Shown: piece after piece, positions 1 to 6,803 of the stretch
How the letters are laid out: each line of letters begins with the position of its first letter
How positions within the stretch are numbered: position 1 is the first letter of the stretch
Notes under the pieces: generated by a model
Database searches by the model: none
The model's input: the letters and a program-made list of their open reading frames with translations, nothing else
What the model was told of the DNA's origin: nothing
Assembly (NCBI GenBank): GCA_011682715.1
Contig: JAACEC010000034.1
Coordinates: 1 to 9,657, forward strand
Length of the DNA stretch: 9,657 bases
Direction of reading: 5' to 3'
From: Pseudomonadota bacterium
GTDB lineage: Bacteria; Hydrothermota; 32-111; QNBC01
Translations under genes and position numbers: made by a program

Positions 1-815
1 ATGCCTCCAGTAAGCTCATGTAACCTATTTATTGCCTCTGTGCTTATCTTTGCATAAAGGTTTTTCTCAAAAATTTTCCTAGTAGCTTCAAGATCAAAAG
101 GCTCTATATTTTTTATAAGAAACTGGCGATAAAAGGCAGATGAAGGCGAAAGGGCTGTAATTTCCATTGTCTTCCTTATCGAGCCGGAGATACATAAAAT
201 AGTGTTTTCGAGGCCTTCGTGGATTGTCCTTATCTTTTTTATGATACCTTCGCCCAGTTTTTTCTTATTTTTCACATCCATTATTGAGGGGAACTCATCA
301 AGAACCAGAATAAGCCGTACTCCATTTTCCCTTGCTATCTTATCCCCAAATAGGAATACTTTCTCAATCAGTGTGTTGGGATCAATTTCTCCGCTTTTCC
401 CCTTTTTTAGTGCTATTTCTATTTCATCAAAGAGCGATAGTTTTATATCCAGAGAGCGTAAAACGTCAAAGAACTTCAAGACTGGTACCTTGAGAAGTTG
501 TTTCATCTTTAGCTTTAATGAGAGATGAGGCTTAAATCCTTCTATAATGGACAGGGTGATTCTGGAGCAAAGCTCAGGAAGGGTATTTTCAACAAGATCC
601 CAAAGGGAGAAATAGACTGGAACAATGCCTTTTTCCCCTTCCAGCCTTCGCACTACTTCCTTTAAGATGGAGGTCTTACCAATTCTTCTGGGGCCAACCA
701 AAGCAAAACCCATTCGGGTGGATTTATCTTCCAGGGTAGAAAGCATATCCGCCAAGGTATCTTCTTTCCTGTCAATAAAATCATCTTTCACTGCTGGCTG
801 GAGTGTAAAAGCCAT
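1..815 (-). CDS. AAA ATPase, archaeal-ATPase-like, C-terminus beyond the window
   Basis: The frame is open from an ATG at 815 to the left edge, giving 271 codons with the C-terminus missing. An in-frame TGA lies eight codons upstream and AAGGA sits about 10 bases before the ATG, so this start is well supported. Walker A is GPRRIGKT at residues 41-48, preceded by a short N-terminal segment (FIDRKEDTLADML) typical of this group. Walker B is LILVLDEF at about 168-175, followed by a GSIRKTM segment around residue 200 that resembles the sensor region. Family knowledge: proteins of this layout are STAND/AAA-type NTPases annotated as archaeal-type ATPases, and their cellular roles are mostly unknown. 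No partner gene is visible here. It is separated from the glycan genes by a gap and a decayed gene, so I infer it is a flanking gene and not part of the pathway. Confidence 0.85.
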   Translation of the reverse strand, partial: MAFTLQPAVKDDFIDRKEDTLADMLSTLEDKSTRMGFALVGPRRIGKTSILKEVVRRLEGEKGIVPVYFSLWDLVENTLPELCSRITLSIIEGFKPHLSLKLKMKQLLKVPVLKFFDVLRSLDIKLSLFDEIEIALKKGKSGEIDPNTLIEKVFLFGDKIARENGVRLILVLDEFPSIMDVKNKKKLGEGIIKKIRTIHEGLENTILCISGSIRKTMEITALSPSSAFYRQFLIKNIEPFDLEATRKIFEKNLYAKISTEAINRLHELTGG

Positions 816-890
816 CTTATAGGTTTCCTTATCCCTTCACGTGAGCTGGATTATTAAATAATGACGGCGCAGCCCAATGGGCAGTGAGAT

Positions 891-1229
891 TCACTCTACC
901 GGCACAGTCTCAATTTCAATGCCATTGACAAGTTGAAGCGCACGATCGATTGCCTGGTCCCGTGTCTCTCCCATTGTAATGACGAAACCTGCTCACTTGG
1001 TGTGGTTTGTTACAGGCTCAACAATATCTCCCGGTTTTACAAAAAATCCCAATCGATGAACCCAAAGCACATTATCAAAATTATCAGCATTTCTGATTTT
1101 CTTCACTCGCCCAGACTCAGGGAAAAAATATCGGATAGCTACCCCATTGTGATACCTCGGAATTAAATCTTCTTCCCCCACTTTTTCACCAAGAGCCAAC
1201 TTTATTGCAGCGCCGACAACATGAAACAT
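891..1229 (-). pseudogene. C-terminal remnant of an ATP-grasp ligase gene, broken by an in-frame TGA
   Basis: From an ATG at 1229 the frame reads 78 codons to a TGA at 995-993. It then continues in the same frame for 33 more codons (AGFVITMGETRDQAIDRAL and on) to TGA at 893-891. Both halves together match the last third of an ATP-grasp protein: GAAIKLALGEK corresponds to the helix after the second metal site, FVKPGDIVEPVTNHTK to the late beta segment, and GFVITMGETRDQAI to the final strand and helix. The intact 406-residue ligase at 2515-3735 has the equivalent VGDRIVRSTNHAQRYAQV...TIEEAI. The position of the TGA matches an Arg in that paralogue, so a CGA to TGA change is plausible. The frame is open back to 1262, inside the end of the oxidoreductase gene, and all of the N-terminal ATP-binding region is absent. 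A 78-residue expressed fragment is possible but unlikely to be an enzyme. Confidence 0.72.
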
Positions 1230-1257
1230 TGATTCCTTATGGTTAATGAACTTATTG

Positions 1258-2508
1258 CTAATTTATAACCGGACAGCACTGATAACGTCCGTTTTTCTTT
1301 ATTATTTTCACTACCGCCGAGCCATTTTTGAGGCTTATATCTGCCGCTTCCAAAATACTCGTAACCCTTTCAGATTCTCGAATAGTGGGTAACGCACGGT
1401 CGAAATCCTCTATTCGGCTCCGTCCGATTATGACATCTAATGCCGATTGAACAAATGTTTTAACGCTCAGATAACCATATTGTGATCCCAAGTTTACATG
1501 CCCCAGCGGATTTTTTACCAGTGAGAAAAAATAGGGGTTCTGAATTTGACTGCCGTTGCCTGTTAGTACCGTCTTATAGCCGCGGTATCGCTGGTCAGAG
1601 TCAACATGGCCATTTTCGCACATTAGATGGATTTCCTGATACGTCATCGATTCCGTCTCCGATGGGTCAGCCCAACCAGCCACATGATAGCTGATGAAAA
1701 GATGACCCGAGGGGTCCCGCCATCTAATCTGGGTCTCAATCAGATCGGCAATATTCTTGCCTGTGATTTCACGTACAAAGCCATATTGGGCTGTTGACCT
1801 GACATCAATAGGTTCGGCTTTTGTAAGATAACCAGTCAGTTGAATATAATGACTACCCAAGTAATGATTTATATTTAAATCAGGAAAAGCTTCAAGCCAT
1901 CGTTTATATACGGCTATCATATCCCGTCTCTGTGACATAAGACTATAGATATGCTGAATTTTCCCAAATTCCCCTTTTTCATACTCTTGCTTCAGCAGCA
2001 GGTTGGCTTCATCAAACACCTTATGGTAATCAACCATTCCAAAAACAGATTTCCCCTCCATTGCATCAAGAATCTCATAAAGATCTTTCAAGGCTATAAC
2101 GGCCGGTTTAACCACTAAAAAAGGCATTTCATTCTTTATACATTCGAGGATAACCTGCTTATGGAGAGCGTCCGGCACAGCTATTAGAGCAGCACATGGT
2201 CGAGGCATCTCCTCCAAAGCATGAATATAAGCCTTTTCATCAACCACCCCGTCCGCTGGATAAAATTTAATCCCGGTCTCCCATCCGAATTCATCCCGCA
2301 AGTGCTTACAACGTTCCTCTATCAACCCATATTTTGACCCATCGCGTCCGGCTATGGCTATTTGATTGACAAAACCTTCTGAACGTAAGGCTAAGGCTGA
2401 TGGGAAAAACACGCCCAAGTCTTTATCTGTCTGCTTCTGACCGCTAATTGCGGTTAGCCCTGTCGCGTAGTGGCCGTTACCAATAATCAATAGATTTATT
2501 TTTTTCAT
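1258..2508 (-). CDS. Gfo/Idh/MocA-family NAD(P)-dependent oxidoreductase
   Basis: A 416-residue protein, starting at ATG 2508 with GGAG nine bases upstream. The N-terminal Rossmann strand carries GNGHYATG (residues 10-17), a GxGxxxxG-type dinucleotide loop. VPDALH at 111-116 fits the family's TPNxxH segment, and VVKPAV at 132-137 matches the EKP region with Lys134 as the likely catalytic lysine, although the Glu is replaced by Val. YLGSHYIQL around His220 corresponds to the conserved GxHxxD helix of the C-terminal domain, with Gln in place of Asp. Family knowledge: these enzymes oxidise or reduce sugars and related cyclic substrates with NAD(P). The start lies six bases after the stop of the ATP-grasp gene 2515-3735, so the two are probably translationally coupled and act in the same step series. 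The exact substrate cannot be read from the sequence; a nucleotide sugar or a ligase product is likely. Confidence 0.85.
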   Translation of the reverse strand: MKKINLLIIGNGHYATGLTAISGQKQTDKDLGVFFPSALALRSEGFVNQIAIAGRDGSKYGLIEERCKHLRDEFGWETGIKFYPADGVVDEKAYIHALEEMPRPCAALIAVPDALHKQVILECIKNEMPFLVVKPAVIALKDLYEILDAMEGKSVFGMVDYHKVFDEANLLLKQEYEKGEFGKIQHIYSLMSQRRDMIAVYKRWLEAFPDLNINHYLGSHYIQLTGYLTKAEPIDVRSTAQYGFVREITGKNIADLIETQIRWRDPSGHLFISYHVAGWADPSETESMTYQEIHLMCENGHVDSDQRYRGYKTVLTGNGSQIQNPYFFSLVKNPLGHVNLGSQYGYLSVKTFVQSALDVIIGRSRIEDFDRALPTIRESERVTSILEAADISLKNGSAVVKIIKKNGRYQCCPVIN

Positions 2509-2514
2509 AAATAT

Positions 2515-3735
2515 TTACTCCGTTAACGGTTTTAACTGAATTTTTATCTGAGCAATTGCATTTTTGCACCGTCCTATAGCTTCTTCAATGGTTGCACCGG
2601 TACAAATTACTTGAGCATACCTTTGAGCATGATTCGTTGACCTGACAATTCTGTCACCTACCTGCGGCAGAAAGCTTGTGAACATTTCTACGCCTGGCAT
2701 GCTTGCTACTTCCTCAACCCCTGAGACAGAAATCACCTCACCACTTTCTCGCGGGATTAGGTATCTCTGAGCACAAAACAGTTTTTTGGTCGGTCTAAGC
2801 ACTTCCAAATCAGGTTTATCACCAACCGCCATTTGCAGTAGAGGTTTGAGCATATTTACTCCGGTAGCAATTGGGATACTGCCTGCCCCAAACCATCCAC
2901 CCGAAGTTCGGGCTGCCATCTCAATGATTTTAGGCACGCCGTTGTGAATGATAACATCTCCCTTGGCTGCTCCAAAATCAATCTCCAGAATACGGATAGT
3001 CCGATCCACCAAGGCGAGGACCGCCTTTTGCGTTTCTTCCGGGAGTGACGAGGGATAATTAATGCCATCCTCGATAAAGTAGGGGGAAAAATCCTCAAGC
3101 AGTTCATAGTTACGGTCGGCAAATGCAAACGTGATCAACTGATCTTGATAGATCACGGATTCAGTGCTGATTTGAGGCCCCGATAACAGCTCCTCTATCA
3201 GTATCACTTTTGACTTTGAAAACTGAATAGCCTCGCCGTAAGCTTCTTTAAGCTCATCTTTTCCATTAACGACTCGGACCCCGCGGGCACCGGCGTTATC
3301 AACCGGTTTTATCACCAATGGAAACCCGAGTTTATTAGCTTTTTCCTCTATCTCATCTGCCGAATAAACCGGCATAAAATTCGCCACCGGTATGCCATTC
3401 TCCCTGAGCCACCTTATTCGTTTAAGCTTGTCGGTCGCCCGGACCGCCACCTCTCTGGAAAGTCCTGGCAATTTCAGTTGTGCTGCTATGTCGGAAACCA
3501 CTTGCGGTATTTCGACGGCGTGGCAGAATACCCCGTCCACATTGTATCGACGTCCAATTTCCACAAGATGACCTGTATCATTTATGTCACAAACAATTCC
3601 TACATCCGCTTCTTTCAAACCACACGCATTAGGATTTTGGTCACACGCAATAACATATAGTCCAAGGCTTTTTGCTTCATTTATAGCCAGAGTTTGTTCA
3701 AGTCCGGCGCCAAGAATTAAAATTCTTTTTTCCAT
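2515..3735 (-). CDS. ATP-grasp carboxylate-amine ligase, full length
   Basis: A 406-residue protein from ATG 3735. An in-frame TAA lies just upstream, so this start is firm even though the only AAAGG is too distant to be ideal. The N-terminal preATP-grasp domain begins with ILILGAGLEQ (residues 5-14). The A subdomain includes TDK with Lys103 and IKP with Lys143, the two usual ATP-binding lysines, followed by a small-residue loop DNAGARGV (146-153). IEE at 180-182 contacts the adenine in this fold. AKGD (257-260) and IIEMAAR (270-276; Glu272, Arg276) form the metal and substrate site, with Ala in place of the common Asn. The C-terminal domain runs to 406. Family knowledge: such enzymes form an acyl phosphate and pass it to an amine or similar nucleophile. 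It is distantly related to PylC, PurK and CarB, but I cannot name the substrate. It is coupled to the oxidoreductase that follows. Confidence 0.9.
   Translation of the reverse strand: MEKRILILGAGLEQTLAINEAKSLGLYVIACDQNPNACGLKEADVGIVCDINDTGHLVEIGRRYNVDGVFCHAVEIPQVVSDIAAQLKLPGLSREVAVRATDKLKRIRWLRENGIPVANFMPVYSADEIEEKANKLGFPLVIKPVDNAGARGVRVVNGKDELKEAYGEAIQFSKSKVILIEELLSGPQISTESVIYQDQLITFAFADRNYELLEDFSPYFIEDGINYPSSLPEETQKAVLALVDRTIRILEIDFGAAKGDVIIHNGVPKIIEMAARTSGGWFGAGSIPIATGVNMLKPLLQMAVGDKPDLEVLRPTKKLFCAQRYLIPRESGEVISVSGVEEVASMPGVEMFTSFLPQVGDRIVRSTNHAQRYAQVICTGATIEEAIGRCKNAIAQIKIQLKPLTE
2518..2521 (-). promoter_or_regulatory. Shine-Dalgarno for the oxidoreductase, inside the previous gene
   Basis: GGAG on the minus strand lies nine bases before ATG 2508 and directly abuts the TAA stop of the ATP-grasp gene (2517-2515). 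The ribosome site therefore sits in the last codons of the upstream gene, an arrangement typical of translational coupling. Confidence 0.6.
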
Positions 3736-3788
3736 ACTTTTTGTTTAATAACATCCTTTCATTTCTTAACAATAAAACAACAAATCCC

Positions 3789-4937
3789 CTATTCACTGAG
3801 TTGTAACAATTCATTAAGTTGTTGGTGATCTTTTCCCCAAGCCCAAGCTAATCCCAGAATTTCATCATTATTCTTAATGGCTCCCTCTGTCTTCTCTACT
3901 TTAAGGTATGTCCTTACATCTTTTTCTTTTAATCGCTCATAGTCGGCCCGTTCAAACAGTGTTTTCCATCCACCCACAAAAGCAACATCAGAATCTACAG
4001 AAAGAAATTCAATTTGGTCCTTGTCAAAAATCCATCGTAATAGTTGATATATCGGATTACGGCTTTTTAAAAAACCCATTACATTTGAAGTAATAATATC
4101 TCCATGAAACCGTGGCGATATTTCTAATATATAGCTTTGATCATTCCAGAAAACAGCGTCGGCCTTGACCGGTCCCCAAGTAATACCCATTGATCGTGCA
4201 CCTTTTTCAAGCAAACCATACAATTCTTGCCTTTGAGAGGGAGTAAGCTTTGACGGGAAATAACCATGATGAGGCACGCAATATGGGAAAGGTGTAAAAA
4301 ACCGGTCTCCTATACCACACGGGTAAAAGACATCATCCCAGAACAATCCATTTACATCATGATGGCTACCCTCTATAAACTGCTCAGCGATAATATGGCC
4401 AGCATTGGCATATTTTTTCGCTTCCTGAAAATATAGAGCTACTTCTCTCTCACTGTTTGCAAGACTTACCCCCTGACTACCGGAAGACGATGTCGGTTTA
4501 ATAATTAAAGGCCAACCCAATTCCTTGCCAGCAGCAACAATCTCTTGCTCAGAATTAACTATCTTAGATAAAGGATAGTTAATACCATCAGAACCAGCCC
4601 AACATTTTTTCATAAGATTTTTATCTAATCCGTTGATAATAGATTTCAGAAGGGAATGTGGAATGTCTAAAACATCATGTATCACCGCAGATGTTAATAG
4701 CCCAAAATCACTTCCACAATAACAATATCGAATATTAAATTTATCGTTATAGTTTGCTGCCCAAGTTGTTAAACTTCTGATATCTGTTGAATCAAAATTA
4801 ATTTTAACATCCGCAAGTGCTACTCCGGGAGATTGGACATTTCTGTCATTCACAATAACATTAAAGCCTATCTCTTTGGCCCATTTAATAATTGGAATTC
4901 CTAACGGACCACCACCAAGAAATAAAATAGATTTCAT
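3789..4937 (-). CDS. ATP-grasp ligase, full length, second type
   Basis: A 382-residue protein. I start it at ATG 4937, which has GAAAGG at 4945-4950 with 7-base spacing. A TTG at 4952 would extend it by five residues but would overlap the upstream stop and lack a site. The N-terminus ILFLGGGPLGIPII (residues 4-17) is a preATP-grasp Rossmann-like domain. Lys106 (LDK) and Lys147 (IIKP) are the ATP lysines, and SSSGSQGV (150-157) is the glycine/serine-rich loop. E185 (AEQF), VKAD (257-260) and ILEISPR (270-276; Glu272, Arg276) complete the catalytic site, so it looks active. The protein ends with a GLAWAWGKD segment shared with the 52-codon remnant at 5955-6113. It follows the truncated ATP-grasp gene by 11 bases and precedes the 406-residue ligase by 53 bases. 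A ligase of the carboxylate-amine type is the best call; the substrate is unknown. Confidence 0.87.
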   Translation of the reverse strand: MKSILFLGGGPLGIPIIKWAKEIGFNVIVNDRNVQSPGVALADVKINFDSTDIRSLTTWAANYNDKFNIRYCYCGSDFGLLTSAVIHDVLDIPHSLLKSIINGLDKNLMKKCWAGSDGINYPLSKIVNSEQEIVAAGKELGWPLIIKPTSSSGSQGVSLANSEREVALYFQEAKKYANAGHIIAEQFIEGSHHDVNGLFWDDVFYPCGIGDRFFTPFPYCVPHHGYFPSKLTPSQRQELYGLLEKGARSMGITWGPVKADAVFWNDQSYILEISPRFHGDIITSNVMGFLKSRNPIYQLLRWIFDKDQIEFLSVDSDVAFVGGWKTLFERADYERLKEKDVRTYLKVEKTEGAIKNNDEILGLAWAWGKDHQQLNELLQLSE

Positions 4938-4948
4938 CTTGTTACCTT

Positions 4949-5962
4949 TCAATTTCTAATATCTTTTAACCACTCTTCATGGCGTGGCATTTTCATTAAA
5001 CAGATCTTCGATTTATTAATCAGAAAATTCAAACGCTTTAGATTTGTTAACAAGTCTCCTTCTTGAAGAGAAAAAGCATCGCCACAAATCATAGCGTTCT
5101 GAATCAACTCATCAGCAAATTGAGTGACATTGTATATCAAACATGTAGGAATTACTTCTGAGTTTTGAAGAATATTATTACCAATAGCCACTTCCAATGC
5201 CATATCGAAAAAATTAAAATCTGGAAAAGCCGCAGGAAACAATACGTCGGCAATCAGATCTCCACCCAAATCACCATGCATTTCTATAAGATATGGATCC
5301 CCTGAAAAATCAATCCGAAAAGATAAAATTATCAAGGCATTTATCTCGCTGAAATTTTGACTAAATGTTTTAATCGCATTCTTTACCACGGATGACATAT
5401 TGCTTACTTCAATAACAGAAGGCACGCTTACCCCAATTCCCTTGATAAAATTATCGTCTGTTAACCCTATTAACTCATCCCAGTAACTTACAATTTTCGT
5501 TTCACCATACCTTGATAAAAATAGGGCACTTACATCAACACCATCAATATATTTTTCCACTTCGGCAAAACCATTGCCGGATGATTGAATGGCGGATTTA
5601 ACAGCTAATTCCAAGTCAGATAATTTCCAAACTACTCTAACATCTTTTTTCCCGATCAAGGGCAAATCAGGCTTGACAATCAAAGGCAGTTGGAAATTCG
5701 GATCAAGCTCTTTTAATTGAGAAATTTTCTGCGGTATTTCAACAGCATGAGTCATTACACCGTCTATTTTGTACTTTTTACCTATCCCTATCACTGCGTC
5801 GACATCTTTTATATCTGTGTTTATTCCAACATCTGCTATTTTCAAACCGGGTGCGTTTGGTTTTCCATCTACGGCAATTACTTTTAGCCCCATCTCTTTT
5901 GATAATTTTATTGCTGTTGTCTGCTCAATTCCTGCACCTAAAATTAGTATTGTTTTAGTCAT
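4949..5962 (-). CDS. ATP-grasp-like protein with a shortened central region
   Basis: A 337-residue protein from ATG 5962; a TTG two codons earlier is a weaker alternative. Its first 78 residues (ILILGAGIEQ to HAVEIPQ) are close to those of the 406-residue ligase, about half identical by eye. After EIPQ only 13 residues separate it from LPLIVKP (Lys98), against 59 in the 406-residue paralogue. About 46 residues containing the first ATP lysine and the hinge helices are therefore missing. Further on, EKYIDG (136-141), SFRID (214-218) and LIEMHGD (225-231) follow the ATP-grasp plan, but the metal site has Glu227-x-His229-x-Asp231 in place of Glu-x-Asn-x-Arg. It has no good Shine-Dalgarno, and its ATG overlaps the end of a remnant frame by 8 bases, which suggests coupled translation. 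It may be a natural short subfamily with altered chemistry or an in-frame deletion product; I cannot decide between these. Confidence 0.78.
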   Translation of the reverse strand: MTKTILILGAGIEQTTAIKLSKEMGLKVIAVDGKPNAPGLKIADVGINTDIKDVDAVIGIGKKYKIDGVMTHAVEIPQKISQLKELDPNFQLPLIVKPDLPLIGKKDVRVVWKLSDLELAVKSAIQSSGNGFAEVEKYIDGVDVSALFLSRYGETKIVSYWDELIGLTDDNFIKGIGVSVPSVIEVSNMSSVVKNAIKTFSQNFSEINALIILSFRIDFSGDPYLIEMHGDLGGDLIADVLFPAAFPDFNFFDMALEVAIGNNILQNSEVIPTCLIYNVTQFADELIQNAMICGDAFSLQEGDLLTNLKRLNFLINKSKICLMKMPRHEEWLKDIRN

Positions 5963-6113
5963 ATTCAATCATTAGAGTATTCATAACTTTATTATATTTT
6001 TCAGCTATATCTTCCTGGGTTTTCCCGCAAATCCATGCAAATCCGGGAACATCTGTGTTGTCTTTCAAGGGATTAATAGTATCTCCAGCTGCTAATTTAC
6101 AACAATTTGCCAC
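5955..6113 (-). pseudogene. C-terminal tail of a lost ATP-grasp gene (52 codons)
   Basis: A frame from GTG 6113 to TAA at 5957-5955 encodes 52 residues, and a TAG closes it upstream at 6119-6117. The sequence has GDTINPLKDN followed by PGFAWICGKTQEDIAEKY. This is the pattern of the last beta strand and helix of ATP-grasp proteins, and it resembles the end of the 382-residue ligase (GAIKNNDEILGLAWAWGKD). No ATP-binding region precedes it. It overlaps the end of the methyltransferase gene by 17 bases and the start of the next ATP-grasp gene by 8 bases. I read it as the 3' stump of a ligase gene whose 5' part was replaced by the methyltransferase gene. The alternative is a small translated protein that couples translation to the gene downstream. 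The GTG start has no clear Shine-Dalgarno. Confidence 0.62.
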
Positions 6114-6747
6114 TAACTACTATCCATTGGTGTCTTGTTTTGATTCCATTTCCTGTATCTGTAAATCCATATTCCTCAAGCACATCGATACTAAACTTAT
6201 TAGTTAACAATAAAGTTCTTAATTCATTTTTTTCAAAAAAATGTATAGGTGGTCTATCTGCAAAAATAATTGTTCCAAGTTCATTTGCTAACTCCTTTTG
6301 GGTGTTATATGTGTAATCAGTACTTTCTACTGATCTAACAGCCATCAATATAATGCCGTTCTTTTTAATAACCCTTTTTATTTCTGATAATGTTTTGAGT
6401 ATATCTTCTTTCTTTCCATAATGAAAAGCCCTCCAACAAACCACTAAATCAAATCTTTTATCTTCGAAAGGGATATTATAAAGTGACCCAATTTTAAAAT
6501 TTGATAGTTTTGTTCTAAAATCACTTTTTCCCAGTCTTTCCTGAACAGTTTTGATACCTGCTTCTAAGTCAACACCATATACGTCAAGATTGTTTTCTAA
6601 CATAACCAACGAGTGTCTTCCGCCTCCACATGCAAGATCTAATACTGTCTGTATTTTATTATTTCGAACAATGTGGGAGAAGTATCTGATGAATTGCTCA
6701 TCTGGGTATTCATAACTATAATCTCCGCGAAACATATTTTCCCTCAT
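6097..6747 (-). CDS. class I SAM-dependent methyltransferase (216 residues)
   Basis: A 216-residue protein starting at ATG 6747 behind AGGAGG (6755-6760, 7-base spacing), the strongest ribosome site in the window. Motif I is VLDLACGGGRHSL (residues 35-47), the SAM-binding glycine loop. The acidic end of the second strand is Asp60 in VYGVDLE. FDLVVCWRAFHYG (99-111) is the motif IV region, and KNGIILMAV (129-137) follows. These make a complete class I Rossmann fold of the Methyltransf_11/25 type with a short C-terminal extension. Length is normal for the family. It is cytoplasmic, with no signal peptide or membrane segment. The transferred methyl could go to O, N or C of a sugar or an attached amino acid; the sequence does not show which. 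It lies between two ATP-grasp genes, and its 3' end runs into the stump of a third, which suggests it was inserted there. Confidence 0.85.
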   Translation of the reverse strand: MRENMFRGDYSYEYPDEQFIRYFSHIVRNNKIQTVLDLACGGGRHSLVMLENNLDVYGVDLEAGIKTVQERLGKSDFRTKLSNFKIGSLYNIPFEDKRFDLVVCWRAFHYGKKEDILKTLSEIKRVIKKNGIILMAVRSVESTDYTYNTQKELANELGTIIFADRPPIHFFEKNELRTLLLTNKFSIDVLEEYGFTDTGNGIKTRHQWIVVSGKLL

Positions 6748-6754
6748 AACAGTT

Positions 6755-6760
6755 CCTCCT
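6755..6760 (-). promoter_or_regulatory. strong Shine-Dalgarno AGGAGG for the 216-residue methyltransferase
   Basis: A perfect AGGAGG lies seven bases before ATG 6747, in a 56-base AT-rich gap after the preceding gene. It is clearly stronger than the sites of the neighbouring genes, so this methyltransferase may be translated independently of upstream reading. Confidence 0.75.
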
Positions 6761-6803
6761 GTTTTTATATCAACTTAAGCTACATAATTATTTTATTTCT
6801 GTA

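Noticed and set aside
202..528. Plus-strand open frame of 108 codons
   Set aside because: It is the opposite-strand shadow of the AAA ATPase, whose Walker motifs prove the minus-strand frame.
850..862. AT-only palindrome before the AAA ATPase gene as an operator or promoter
   Set aside because: Six-base A/T arms are expected by chance in this composition, and no matching -35 box at proper spacing was found.
872..882. Short inverted repeat GCCCA-A-TGGGC as a terminator after the operon
   Set aside because: The arms are only 5 bases with a 1-base loop and no T-run follows on the minus strand.
993..995. TGA in the ATP-grasp stump as a recoded (selenocysteine or Trp) codon
   Set aside because: TGA ends the 337-residue ligase gene normally, the paralogue has Arg here, and the N-terminal half of the enzyme is missing, so decay is the simpler reading.
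2856..3128. Minus-strand open frame of 90 codons inside the 406-residue ligase gene
   Set aside because: It is an out-of-frame shadow; the ligase frame carries the conserved motifs through this stretch.
4937..4952. TTG at 4952 as the start of the 382-residue ligase
   Set aside because: It would overlap the upstream stop and lacks a spaced ribosome site, whereas ATG 4937 has GAAAGG at 7 bases.
6748..6803. Internal promoter before the 216-residue methyltransferase gene
   Set aside because: TATAAA and TTGAAT-like words occur, but no pair has good boxes with 16-18 base spacing; the gap is simply AT-rich.
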